Shown here one piece after another: positions 9,163-17,468 of a stretch of DNA of 64,000 bases. Position 1 is the stretch's first letter. The number at the start of each line of letters is the position of its first letter. The stretch is from contig NZ_JHWJ01000011.1 in NCBI RefSeq assembly GCF_000687555.1, positions 1 to 64,000 on the forward strand. Direction: 5' to 3'. This stretch comes from [Clostridium] aerotolerans DSM 5434 (GTDB taxonomy: Bacteria; Bacillota; Clostridia; Lachnospirales; Lachnospiraceae). A model generated the notes under the pieces. The model worked only from the letters and a program-made list of their open reading frames with translations, searched no databases and was not told the origin of the DNA. Made by a program: the position numbers and the translations under genes.

Positions 9163-9438
9163 TTAAGTCATATTGGCAAATCGTTCTACTGCCTTTGTAA
9201 AGCTTTCAATGGTCTTTTCTGCATCTCCATGTTCAATTCCATCTCTGACGCAGTGATTAATATGGCCTTCCAAAACTACCTGACCTACCCTGTGAAGGGC
9301 AGATTTGGCTGCGTTGATCTGGGCGAGAACATCTTCGCAGGGAACATCTTCTTCCACCATGCGGTCAATGGCCTGGACCTGTCCGATGATTTTCTTTAAG
9401 CGCCGATGCAGATTATCAGCATCCATACATTGTTTCAT
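9163..9438 (-). CDS. csoR: CsoR/FrmR-family metal-sensing repressor
   Basis: All-helical DUF156 repressor (91 aa) of the CsoR/RcnR/FrmR family, which releases DNA on binding its metal or other effector. Likely ligands by family position are C34 (VPCED), H59 and C63 in GHINHC, the X-Y-Z Cys-His-Cys set of Cu(I)-sensing CsoR; RcnR and FrmR have His in place of the last Cys. It has its own promoter, with an operator just after the -10 that suggests autoregulation. Identical operator geometry is found at the P1B ATPase gene at 1.2-3.1 kb, the probable second target. FeoA and MgtA genes lie upstream on the same strand. Copper sensing is inferred from the ligand set. Confidence 0.88.
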   Translation of the reverse strand: MKQCMDADNLHRRLKKIIGQVQAIDRMVEEDVPCEDVLAQINAAKSALHRVGQVVLEGHINHCVRDGIEHGDAEKTIESFTKAVERFANMT

Positions 9439-9449
9439 GTCACACCTCC

Positions 9450-9502
9450 ATATACCACCAGGGGTATATGGACATTATGGGTCAAAATCCATGGCTTGTC
9501 AA
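9450..9502 (-). promoter_or_regulatory. csoR promoter and operator
   Basis: Minus-strand TTGACA (9502-9497), a 17-base spacer and CATAAT (9479-9474) make a good sigma-A promoter. The dyad ATATACC-N4-GGGGTATAT (9450-9469) lies between the -10 and the csoR start, where a bound repressor would block initiation. Confidence 0.8.
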
Positions 9503-9517
9503 TACTCTGTCATCACC

Positions 9518-9742
9518 TTAAGAAAAGCTGGACACCTTAATATCTTTCGCCGCATCCTTTCCAATGGCAAGCCGCTTATCGCCCACGCCCAGAATCACGC
9601 TCCCATAAAATTCTCCTACCACACGGACGGTCATGCCTTCTTCTAATTCATGGCTTTTCATCATCTCCATGGTATGAGGACTGCACATCATCCACTGAAT
9701 GGTATAGGTCCCACCGATTTTTACATCATTTAATGATTCCAT
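9518..9742 (-). CDS. FeoA-domain protein
   Basis: Small cytoplasmic protein (74 aa) with the SH3-like FeoA fold (GGTYTIQWM..., EEGMTVRVVGEFYGSVILGVGDKRLAIGKDAAKDIKV). FeoA proteins usually assist the FeoB ferrous-iron transporter. No feoB is present here, so this is an orphan copy; such copies are common in clostridia. The ATG follows AGGGAGG at ideal spacing. It lies 68 bases after mgtA and upstream of the csoR promoter, so it may be transcribed with mgtA. Confidence 0.85.
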   Translation of the reverse strand: MESLNDVKIGGTYTIQWMMCSPHTMEMMKSHELEEGMTVRVVGEFYGSVILGVGDKRLAIGKDAAKDIKVSSFS

Positions 9743-9810
9743 TAGAATCCTCCCTAATCGCTTACGTTGAGAGTTATTCTAACCAATCCGGTCCGGGACA
9801 TACGCAGGGC

Positions 9811-12456
9811 TTACATCCATTCTTTATAGCGTTTGATATATACCTTTTTCCAAATCTGTACACAGATTAAGTATCCTGCAAGCAGTGCCACCAGCCAGGG
9901 AATAAATACAAGAGGCAGAGGTCTCATATCAAATCCCACACCAAAGCCTGAAAATCCGATTCCCAGTGCCAAGGCGGCAACAATACAGGTGGATACCAGA
10001 AGGGGAAGAGACGGTATACTTTGTATAAAAGGCAGCTTTTCTGTACGGATCATGTGGATAACAAGTACCTGTGATACGGTACCAAATACGAACCAGCCGC
10101 ACTGGAACAGGGGAGAAAGCTCCTGCTTGTTGGCTCCCACTGCCCACCACATAACGCCAAAGCATAACAGGTCAAAGATGGAGCTTAAGGGACCGAAGAA
10201 GCCCATAAAGGTCTTAATGGATTTCGTCTCCCATTTGTGGGGCTTCTTTAAATATTCCTTGTCTACGCGGTCAAATGGAATTCCCATCTGGGAAAAATCA
10301 CAAAGCAGGTTCTGGGTTAAGATCTGTACCGGAAGCATAGGAAGAAACGGAAGGAACAGGCTGGCAAGGATGACGGAAATCATGTTGCCAAAGTTTCCGC
10401 TTGCAGCCATCTTAATGTATTTAATAATGTTTCCAAAGGTACGGCGTCCTTCTATGACGCCTTCCTCCAGCACCATCAAATCCTTTTCCAGCAAGATAAT
10501 ATCCGCGGTTTCCTTTGCAATGTCAACCGCACTTTCAACAGAGATTCCAACGTCGGCCTGATGAAGAGCCGGTGCATCGTTGATGCCATCTCCCATATAG
10601 CCTACGGTATGGCCTGCGCTCTGGAAGGTTTTTACTACCCGCTCTTTCTGGGAGGGTGACAGCTTGGCAAAGAGATTACAGGTTTTCACGGCCTCAAAAA
10701 GCGCCTCATCTGTCATGGCCTCCACATCGCGTCCGGTTAAGATATGATCTACATCGACCCCTACCTTTTTACAGACCTTGGCTGCCACTCCTTCGCTGTC
10801 CCCGGTAAGAACTACAGTTCGAACTCCGTGTTCTAAAAGGGCGGAAACTGCGGCTCCTGCACTCTCCTTTGGCGGATCGAGAAAGCCTACAAATCCAATG
10901 AGTACCATGTCCTGTTCATCTGCCACGCCGAATGTACCAACTCCAGGCACCTCATTTTTCTGAGCCACAGCAATCATGCGCAGGCCTTCTGCATTGTATT
11001 TATTGTAGGTAGCCATGGCAATGTTTCTGGTCTCCTCATCCATGGGAAGAACCTCTCCGTTCATTTCCATAAAGCTACAGGCTTCCAGCATTTCCTCCAC
11101 GGCACCCTTGGTGATCAGCTGAAGCTTTCCTAAGCGGTCCGATAAAACCACGCTCATTCTTCTTCTGGCAAAATCAAAGGGAATCTCATCTACCCGGTGG
11201 TAGGATTCCAATATATCATTGAGGCCATTTTGTTCGGCACGGTTTATAATGGCAAGGTCAATTAAGTTCTTAAGTCCGGTCTGGAAATAGCTGTTTAAAA
11301 ATGAATGACGTAAAATTCTGGTATCATCCACGCCCCTGATATCCATGTATTTTTCCAGTACCACCTTATCCTCTGTCAAGGTACCGGTTTTATCGGTGCA
11401 CAAAATATCCATTTCCCCAAAGGTCTGAATCGCTCCCAGAGTTCGGACGATGACCTTGTGCTTTGACATGGAAACGGCTCCTTTTGCAAGGGTGGAGGTC
11501 ATGATCATGGGAAGCATCTCCGGAGTCAGACCAACCGCAATGCTAAAGGAGAACAAAAGAGCGCCTGACCAGTCTCCCTTGGCAACTCCATTGATTAAAA
11601 ATACAATGGGAACCATGATAAGCATCATCCGCACCAAAAGTCCGCTGACGGAATCCACACCGCGCTCAAAGCTGGTCTTTGCCCGATCACCGGAAAGAGA
11701 CTGTGCCATGGAGCCAAAGAATGTGCTGTTTCCTGTCATTAAGACGATGGCTAATGCACTTCCGCTGACCACATTGGAACCCATAAAGCCTATGTTCTTA
11801 AGATCGGTCAGTGCGTCCTTTGGGCTGTTGTCCCCATCGCTGAATTTTTCCACCGGAGCTGATTCTCCTGTAAGTGCCGCCTGGGCCAGAAAGGTGTCTT
11901 TTGTGGTTAAAAAGCGGACATCCGCAGGCAGCATGTGGCCGGCGGATAGCTGAACCACATCTCCCGGAACCACCTCACTCATGGGGATTTCCGTAAGTAC
12001 GCCGTCTCTCCATACATCTGCTTTATTGGATATCATCTGGGTTAGCTGCTCCGCGGCTGCATTGGAACGCTGGGACTGGATAAATGCTACCAGGCTTGAC
12101 AGCACCACAAGTCCTACGATAATTCCTACGGTCAGATAATCTGGTTTTGATGATGCGATAACATCTGTAAAATAAGTAACAGCAGCTATGATTAATAGAA
12201 TCACGTTAAAGGGATTGATGACTGCCTCTCTCAAACGGTGAAGCGCCGTATCCTTTTTTCCTGCTGTAATTACGTTAGGGCCAAATTCCTGCAGCCTCTC
12301 TTCTGCCTCACTCTCTGTAAGGCCGGTCTTTTTTGCTGAGAGAAGCTTAAAAAGCTCTTCTTCCTTAAGAAATGCAAGATTTCTGATCTCTTGTTCCTTA
12401 AAAAGACGGTTCTTCTTTTGCTGGGTATCCTTTAATTTTCCTGTTAATAATCTCAT
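9811..12456 (-). CDS. mgtA: MgtA-type magnesium-importing P-type ATPase
   Basis: P3B-type ATPase (about 881 aa) that imports Mg2+. It shows a cation-ATPase N-terminal domain (KTGLTESEAEERLQEFGPN), TGES, PEMLPMI in the membrane core, DKTGTLTEDKV with the phosphorylated Asp, GDGINDAPAL, and the MgtA/MgtB signature near the C-terminus (ILTQNLLCDFSQMGIPFDRVD, with KPHKW). About ten membrane helices. The start at 12456 is favoured because AAAGGA lies 9 bases upstream. The longest open frame, from 12525, would read through the attenuator hairpin. A separate 34-codon leader ORF, a terminator and a near-perfect promoter lie upstream, so expression is probably controlled after transcription begins. 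No M-box was recognised. Confidence 0.93.
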   Translation of the reverse strand: MRLLTGKLKDTQQKKNRLFKEQEIRNLAFLKEEELFKLLSAKKTGLTESEAEERLQEFGPNVITAGKKDTALHRLREAVINPFNVILLIIAAVTYFTDVIASSKPDYLTVGIIVGLVVLSSLVAFIQSQRSNAAAEQLTQMISNKADVWRDGVLTEIPMSEVVPGDVVQLSAGHMLPADVRFLTTKDTFLAQAALTGESAPVEKFSDGDNSPKDALTDLKNIGFMGSNVVSGSALAIVLMTGNSTFFGSMAQSLSGDRAKTSFERGVDSVSGLLVRMMLIMVPIVFLINGVAKGDWSGALLFSFSIAVGLTPEMLPMIMTSTLAKGAVSMSKHKVIVRTLGAIQTFGEMDILCTDKTGTLTEDKVVLEKYMDIRGVDDTRILRHSFLNSYFQTGLKNLIDLAIINRAEQNGLNDILESYHRVDEIPFDFARRRMSVVLSDRLGKLQLITKGAVEEMLEACSFMEMNGEVLPMDEETRNIAMATYNKYNAEGLRMIAVAQKNEVPGVGTFGVADEQDMVLIGFVGFLDPPKESAGAAVSALLEHGVRTVVLTGDSEGVAAKVCKKVGVDVDHILTGRDVEAMTDEALFEAVKTCNLFAKLSPSQKERVVKTFQSAGHTVGYMGDGINDAPALHQADVGISVESAVDIAKETADIILLEKDLMVLEEGVIEGRRTFGNIIKYIKMAASGNFGNMISVILASLFLPFLPMLPVQILTQNLLCDFSQMGIPFDRVDKEYLKKPHKWETKSIKTFMGFFGPLSSIFDLLCFGVMWWAVGANKQELSPLFQCGWFVFGTVSQVLVIHMIRTEKLPFIQSIPSLPLLVSTCIVAALALGIGFSGFGVGFDMRPLPLVFIPWLVALLAGYLICVQIWKKVYIKRYKEWM

Positions 12457-12508
12457 TGGTCTCATTCCTTTCTTTTTTAGAGTCCCCAATGAAAATAAAA
12501 AAAGGCAT

Positions 12509-12533
12509 AAAAATAGCCGTCCCAACAGACGGC
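12509..12533 (-). terminator. Attenuator-like terminator between leader ORF and mgtA
   Basis: On the minus strand GCCGTC, a 6-base loop (TGTTGG) and GACGGC are followed by TATTTTTATG and then a further T-run. It sits after the leader ORF stop and about 55 bases before the mgtA start. Two CCCAATAT copies in the leader ORF are complementary to the GTTGGG of this hairpin, so an alternative antiterminator pairing is possible. This is inference. Confidence 0.75.
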
Positions 12534-12565
12534 AGAAATCAACAGGAAAATAAAGCCCTTATGTA

Positions 12566-12670
12566 TCAAAAGACATAGGACATCTTCCCGGTCATAACTT
12601 CCATATATTGGGTTTTATATTCATATTGGGGCTTGAAGCCGTACATCTGACTTCGAGGGCAACTGTCCAT
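12566..12670 (-). CDS. 34-residue leader peptide upstream of mgtA
   Basis: Short ORF starting ATG at 12670 with AAAGGAG seven bases upstream, ending in TGA at 12566-12568. The peptide begins MDSCPRSQMYGFKP and ends GKMSYVF. It has five Tyr and five Met in 34 residues and two Gln-Tyr repeats. It lies between a near-consensus promoter and a terminator, the standard layout of a leader peptide whose translation controls attenuation. Enterobacterial mgtA also has a leader peptide (MgtL), but this sequence shows no obvious similarity to it. I do not recognise a family. A free-standing small protein is the alternative. Confidence 0.68.
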   Translation of the reverse strand: MDSCPRSQMYGFKPQYEYKTQYMEVMTGKMSYVF

Positions 12671-12705
12671 GTCTTCACTCCTTTTTTTCATAGTATTTCA
12701 TATTA

Positions 12706-12734
12706 AGTGTAGACCACCTGCTATCAAATGTCAA
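12706..12734 (-). promoter_or_regulatory. mgtA leader promoter
   Basis: Minus-strand TTGACA (12734-12729), a 17-base spacer and TACACT (12711-12706), with the leader ORF's ribosome binding site about 20 bases beyond. The promoter lies between the divergent integrase gene and the mgtA leader. Confidence 0.8.
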
Positions 12735-12832
12735 CCTTAAGATCCCAATCTAAAAAATGTGGTAATATTTGGATTATGTCCTTCCACCACAAACACCTTA
12801 TAATGGATGATTATAAGCAAAGGAGTTTTACC

Positions 12833-13963
12833 ATGCCAAGACGAGGTGAAAATATTTATAAGCGTAAGGATGGCAGATGGGAAGGACGGCTGTTAAAAAA
12901 AGATGGAAAATATCAGTATTTTTACGATTCCAGCTATAAGGGCGTGAAAGAAAAAATGAAACTATCTCCTGAAGCTAAAAAGTCCAAAAAGAAACAGGAC
13001 GCTACCCCCGCAAAAGATGCAGCCGGTTTATTGGAAGCATGGTTAGAGGATACGGCTCAAAGGGTGAAGCCATCTACCTATGACAGCTATTACCGCTGTA
13101 TGAACAAATACATAATTCCATTTTATGAAAATAACAGGTATTCCAGGATCACAGAAGAATCTGTCCTTCGCTTTACCAAGCTGATAAAAGAGGAAACAGA
13201 TCTTGCAGATTCATCCCGGAGAAAGATTCTGGCGATCCTTAAAATTGCTTTAAGAGAAATTCTAAAAGGCTCCCCGGAGTATATTGCCATCCTGGAACAG
13301 ATCAAGCCGCCAAAGGGAGGGGAAAAAGAGGTGGAAGTGTTTTCCATGAAGGATCAGCGCCTCATTGAGCAGGCCGCCCTTCATCATGAGGATAAACGAG
13401 CCATTGGCATAGTCATGTGCTTTTATACCGGAATCCGTCTGGGTGAACTATGTGCCCTCAAATGGAAGGACCTGGATTTAGAATCCGGCACTCTGTCAAT
13501 AAACCGGACTGTTTCCAGAGTTCGCAACCTGGAAGATGGAGAAGAAAAGACCATGCTATTTGTAGGTTCTCCAAAAAGCCGTAAATCATTAAGGAAAATC
13601 CCTCTTCCCGATTTTTTATTACAGCGTCTGAAAGAAAAAAGGGGCAAATTTGATGAGGAGGATTATATTTATTCTGGAAATCAACAGCCTTATGACCCCC
13701 GCCGTTTCCAAAAGCTTTATAAAAGAATCTTAAATCAGGCAGGGGTCACAGACCGGAAGTTCCATGCCATCCGTCACACCTTTGCTACCCGTGCCTTAGA
13801 GCTTGGGGTTGATATTAAGACCATCAGTGAGCTGCTGGGGCATTCCAGTGTTTCCATCACCTTAAATATCTATGCCCATTCTCTGATGGAACAGAAAAAA
13901 GCAGCCATTGAAAAATTCAACGACCTTTATGAGTTCAATGCAAAAAATCAGCCTTTATTGTAA
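12833..13963 (+). CDS. Tyrosine recombinase / phage-type integrase
   Basis: Site-specific tyrosine recombinase (376 aa). It has an N-terminal arm-binding-like domain (RRGENIYKRKDGRWEGR), a SAM-like core-binding domain (about 62-160) and a catalytic domain with R202 (TGIRLGE), K248, H311, R314 (HAIRHT), H337 (LLGHSS) and nucleophile Y347. The full catalytic set is present. The start at 12833 is chosen because AAGGAG lies just upstream; the longest frame from 12728 would run into the mgtA promoter. No excisionase, relaxase or phage genes are adjacent, and no direct-repeat attachment sites were seen. It looks like a solitary chromosomal integrase, as often seen in Lachnospiraceae. Confidence 0.93.
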   Translation: MPRRGENIYKRKDGRWEGRLLKKDGKYQYFYDSSYKGVKEKMKLSPEAKKSKKKQDATPAKDAAGLLEAWLEDTAQRVKPSTYDSYYRCMNKYIIPFYENNRYSRITEESVLRFTKLIKEETDLADSSRRKILAILKIALREILKGSPEYIAILEQIKPPKGGEKEVEVFSMKDQRLIEQAALHHEDKRAIGIVMCFYTGIRLGELCALKWKDLDLESGTLSINRTVSRVRNLEDGEEKTMLFVGSPKSRKSLRKIPLPDFLLQRLKEKRGKFDEEDYIYSGNQQPYDPRRFQKLYKRILNQAGVTDRKFHAIRHTFATRALELGVDIKTISELLGHSSVSITLNIYAHSLMEQKKAAIEKFNDLYEFNAKNQPLL

Positions 13964-14055
13964 CACTTTATTTTCCAAGGGATTGGGGGAAAATGCTTTA
14001 CTTAACTGAAGCAATCTGGTAGAATTACCCAAAATGAAAGGATGTCTGGAACATT

Positions 14056-14715
14056 ATGAAGGGTAAGAATTTCAGCATTGTGATTTTAAAAGGGTTCCGA
14101 TTTGGATTACTACTACAATTTGCCGTTGGCCCCATGTGCCTGATCGTCTTTCAGACAGCCACGGCCTACGGATTTTTTAAGGGCCTGTCTGTAGTGTTTG
14201 CCATTGCACTGGTTGACGCGTTATACATCGCACTTTCCTGCGTGGGAGCTGCTGCTGTCATGAATCGGCCTGGCGTTCAAAAAACAGTTAAGCTCATAGG
14301 GTGTATTGTCCTGGTTTTCTTTGGAGTAAATACGATTTTTGGTGCCTTTCATCGTAATCTCCTGCCAGACATCGCTTTATTCCCTGACGTTACAGGGGGA
14401 AGCCTGTTTATGAAGGGGCTGGTTCTGACCGCCTCTAATCCTCTTACCATTATTTTCTGGAGCGGTATGTTCTCCACTCAGATGATTGAGAACAACTGGA
14501 AGAAAGAACAGCTTTTCTTCTTTGCTGCTGGCTGTGTCTTAGCCACCATAGGATTTTTAACAGGTGTCTCTTTTATTGGAAGTATAGCAAGCGGATTTTT
14601 ACCTGCTGTTCTGATACAAGTGCTGAACGCGGTCGTAGGCTTTGTATTAATTGGGTTTGGGATAAAACTGCTTGTGAAAAAGGACAATGCCAGAGAGGTA
14701 GAGGAAATGGCTTAG
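14056..14715 (+). CDS. LysE-family amino-acid/metabolite exporter
   Basis: Integral membrane protein (219 aa) with about six hydrophobic segments and the LysE/RhtB-type N-terminus (GFRFGLLLQFAVGPMCLIVFQTA), where GP in the first helix pair is typical. Members export amino acids such as lysine, arginine or threonine; the substrate cannot be told here. It is transcribed alone, from shortly after the integrase gene to the shared terminator at 14756. Confidence 0.85.
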   Translation: MKGKNFSIVILKGFRFGLLLQFAVGPMCLIVFQTATAYGFFKGLSVVFAIALVDALYIALSCVGAAAVMNRPGVQKTVKLIGCIVLVFFGVNTIFGAFHRNLLPDIALFPDVTGGSLFMKGLVLTASNPLTIIFWSGMFSTQMIENNWKKEQLFFFAAGCVLATIGFLTGVSFIGSIASGFLPAVLIQVLNAVVGFVLIGFGIKLLVKKDNAREVEEMA

Positions 14716-14755
14716 ATAAATAAACAGGCTGAGGTGATTTCCTATTACGAAAAAA

Positions 14756-14789
14756 GATGGACCGCATATTCTCGCAGTCCATCTTTTTT
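14756..14789. terminator. Bidirectional terminator
   Basis: GATGGAC (14756-14762) pairs with GTCCATC (14777-14783), flanked by A-runs on the left and TTTTTT on the right. It can end both the LysE gene and the convergent dioxygenase gene. Confidence 0.85.
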
Positions 14790-14798
14790 ATTTTATAA

Positions 14799-15563
14799 TC
14801 AGAACTCAAAACCAAGATAAGTAAAGGTTCCGTAGGCATAGCTTCGGTGCAAAAGCTTTGGAGTTCTATCTCCGCCGCTTCCCATTGCTGTAAAAAGAGG
14901 CATAATATGTTCCTCTCTTGGAACAGCCAATCTGGCATTAGGAGCCAGGGACTGATACTGAATAAGATCTTTGTAATTCAACTCTTCCACCTTTTTTATC
15001 ATCCAGTCATCAAACTCTACCGCCCAGGCTACCGGCTTTGTGGCATTTCCATACAAAGCGCCCAGATTGTGTACCGTAGAACCGCTTCCAAGGATTAATA
15101 TGTCCTCTTCTGCCAGAGGCTTTAGGGCCTCTCCAATTTTAAGCTGCTCCTCTTTGGAGCGGAATGGGTTAATCGAGACCTGAACCACCGGAATATCTGC
15201 CTCTGGGAACATGATGTAAAGTAAGGACCATGTTCCATGATCTATTCCCCTGGTATGGTCCAGATTGGATTCTATCTGATTCTCTTTTAAAAGATTCTTT
15301 ACCTTTTCTGCCAGCTGAGGAGAGCCTTTTGCCGGATATTTTATGCGGTAAAGCTCTGCTGGGAATCCGTAAAAGTCATAAATCATATCATAGGTTCCTT
15401 CCACCGATGAAATGGCTGTGACCTCTGTTTCCCAGTGTGCCGTAAACAGCACAACTGCCTTTGGCTTTAAGCTTTTCCCAAGCTCTCTTAATAATCTAAT
15501 ATATTCATTATCCTCCAGTACGAGGTCTGGCGCACCATGGCATAAAAACATTGGATGTATCAT
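14799..15563 (-). CDS. Class III extradiol dioxygenase-like protein (DODA/YgiD family)
   Basis: Protein of 254 aa in the LigB/DODA superfamily. These proteins use a metal held by His residues to open aromatic diol rings with O2 (4,5-DOPA dioxygenase, YgiD). Candidate ligands are in MFLCHGAPD near the N-terminus, TAHWE, DHGTWS and GSGSTVHNLG. The start at 15563 follows AAAGGAGA; the longer frame from 15596 is less likely. In an apparent anaerobe an O2-dependent dioxygenase is unexpected, but this family is widespread in clostridia and its role there is unclear. Confidence 0.85.
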   Translation of the reverse strand: MIHPMFLCHGAPDLVLEDNEYIRLLRELGKSLKPKAVVLFTAHWETEVTAISSVEGTYDMIYDFYGFPAELYRIKYPAKGSPQLAEKVKNLLKENQIESNLDHTRGIDHGTWSLLYIMFPEADIPVVQVSINPFRSKEEQLKIGEALKPLAEEDILILGSGSTVHNLGALYGNATKPVAWAVEFDDWMIKKVEELNYKDLIQYQSLAPNARLAVPREEHIMPLFTAMGSGGDRTPKLLHRSYAYGTFTYLGFEF

Positions 15564-15650
15564 AAGCAATCTCCTTTCATCCATATCATCCAGCACATCT
15601 GATGTGTTGTACTTTATTTATATCAGGATTTCGCTTATATTTCAACCACA

Positions 15651-16868
15651 TTATGGAGTTTTTGGGTCAATTATCGTTTTATTTCTTTTAGCCACCTGGA
15701 CAAGCAGAATAATTAGGAATACAAAACATAAGTTACCAGATAACTTCCAGATGCCCTGAATAGGGATTCTGGCTGCCAAAAAGCTGCTTGCCAGGGAAGC
15801 GGATAAACACCCCAGCTGGAACACAAAGGAGCTTAAGGATAATATGCTTGCCCTGATATGATTGGGAGTATACTGGTTGATGAGCGTGTTCTCTGCTACA
15901 TTTCCCATACCATGAAAAAGGTAAAATCCTGCATACCCCAGAAGAAACCCCGGAGTGTTGGTCTGTAAGGACAGAATCACCAGAATAAGACTAAAACTCA
16001 GCCTGCAGATTCCATATATTTTCCACTGACCAAAGGGGTACTTAATGAGCAGCTTTTCGCTGGCTGCATTCCCCATGGCAGACAGGAAGAATCCCATAAA
16101 TGATACCAGCCCCAGTGTCCAAGTCGCATTTTTCAGAACAGATACCTCCAAATATACAGGCTGCCAGTAGGTCTCAATGGACGAGATCAAAAGTCCGGTA
16201 AAGAACATGCCTAAAAGAACGTATTTTAAACCTCCGGAGGATATGACAGCTTCCTTTCCCATTCTTAAATGAGCCCCAAGAGATACTCTTTTTTCGTTTT
16301 CTTTTCTCTCCTTCTTTTCCTTCTTTTCCCTTATACCAGCTGCACATAACATAAATACAGCAATGGTAAGGCCTCCCTGGACCAGAATTACTCCCTCTGT
16401 CCCTCCCACATAGGAGATAAATCCCCCTAATATACTGCCTGCTGCAAATCCTGCTGCCTCCAGGATGGACAAACGGGAGGAAACCGTTGGAATACACTCC
16501 TGCCCATGAGTTTCCACTGCCTGCTCAATGAACAGAGCATCAAGGCTTCCAGAGGAAAAAGCACGGCTCATACCGTTAAGGATAACACAAGGAATTAAAA
16601 GGGTGATATCATCAGCCGCAATTAATAGGGTAAGTGAAAATAATTTCATGACTGCAGATAATAAAAAAGCAGTCTTTCTTCCCAACAAATCCCCACAGAT
16701 TCCGCTTGGAAGCTCAAAAACCAGAGCTGACAGGGCGTAAAGGCCGATTAATAGGGGAAGTGTCTTTAAATCTGCTCCCCTCTCCAGTAAAATAAGGTTC
16801 AGTACAGGCATTAAAATCCCCATGGAGAAATAGTTGATAAAAATGACCGACTGCTGGGTCTTATTCAT
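15651..16868 (-). CDS. MFS transporter
   Basis: Major facilitator protein (405 aa) with about 12 membrane helices and the MFS loop motif between helices 2 and 3 (GDLLGRKTAFL). It is probably a drug/proton antiporter by similarity of layout. It overlaps the preceding ArsR-like regulator by 8 bases, so the two are translationally coupled and the regulator probably controls this exporter. There is a charged loop between the two halves (REKKEKKERKENEKR, about 185). Confidence 0.88.
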   Translation of the reverse strand: MNKTQQSVIFINYFSMGILMPVLNLILLERGADLKTLPLLIGLYALSALVFELPSGICGDLLGRKTAFLLSAVMKLFSLTLLIAADDITLLIPCVILNGMSRAFSSGSLDALFIEQAVETHGQECIPTVSSRLSILEAAGFAAGSILGGFISYVGGTEGVILVQGGLTIAVFMLCAAGIREKKEKKERKENEKRVSLGAHLRMGKEAVISSGGLKYVLLGMFFTGLLISSIETYWQPVYLEVSVLKNATWTLGLVSFMGFFLSAMGNAASEKLLIKYPFGQWKIYGICRLSFSLILVILSLQTNTPGFLLGYAGFYLFHGMGNVAENTLINQYTPNHIRASILSLSSFVFQLGCLSASLASSFLAARIPIQGIWKLSGNLCFVFLIILLVQVAKRNKTIIDPKTP

Positions 16869-17436
16869 CCAGTTCCTCCTTCGCCTGGTATAGAATCAAC
16901 GCGTACTCCCAGGGAGACTTCTCCTCAGATGGTTTATCATGAGCTTTTAAATATTGGGAAATCATCTGGAAAAGTTCTTTGGATTCTTCCTCTGTAAGGT
17001 GCATCACTCCTGTTATGATGTCTCCAAACTGGTGAACCATTTCCGGGCGCACTTCCTGGTTACTGTCTAAGACTTTTCTCTTATGTGAAATGAAGCCTTC
17101 ATAAGCCTGTGCCACCTTTTCCTGTAGAAAAACCTCTCTTTGAGAAGTCCACTGGTCATTATGTTCAAGCCCAATTTGTACCATTGCATAGGCTGATTTA
17201 TAAAACTTTGCTGTAATCCCGTTAATTTGTCTGGTATGGTCAAGCTCTAAAAGTCCTAAGGACATGAGCTTTCCTATATGATGCTGGATACTGGAGGCAG
17301 AAATTCCCATCTTGTCAGAGAGCATCTTCGGTGTCATGGGCTCTTTTGATAATTCCAGAATACGGAGTAGCTGCTGCCTTACTGGATTCATATAGATTTC
17401 CAATTCTTTTTTCGTAGATAAAATGATTTTTTCCAT
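16861..17436 (-). CDS. ArsR-like winged-helix regulator
   Basis: Transcriptional regulator (191 aa) with an N-terminal winged helix of the ArsR type (residues 17-75; SKEPMTPKMLSDKMGISASSI is the helix-turn-helix) and a helical C-terminal domain without obvious metal-binding Cys. It is probably a ligand-responsive repressor of the downstream, overlapping MFS gene and of itself. Its promoter contains a perfect 9-bp dyad exactly within the -35/-10 spacer. The start follows AAAGGATAACAGGT. Confidence 0.85.
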   Translation of the reverse strand: MEKIILSTKKELEIYMNPVRQQLLRILELSKEPMTPKMLSDKMGISASSIQHHIGKLMSLGLLELDHTRQINGITAKFYKSAYAMVQIGLEHNDQWTSQREVFLQEKVAQAYEGFISHKRKVLDSNQEVRPEMVHQFGDIITGVMHLTEEESKELFQMISQYLKAHDKPSEEKSPWEYALILYQAKEELDE

Positions 17437-17468
17437 ACCTGTTATCCTTTCGTTTTTTCATTACACGA

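Noticed and set aside
12526-12727. M-box magnesium riboswitch upstream of mgtA
   Set aside because: No recognisable M-box core; the region instead holds a short ORF with a ribosome binding site followed by a simple terminator.
1-14000. Complete prophage or conjugative element
   Set aside because: Only solitary recombinases are present; no capsid, portal, relaxase, coupling protein or replication genes were found.
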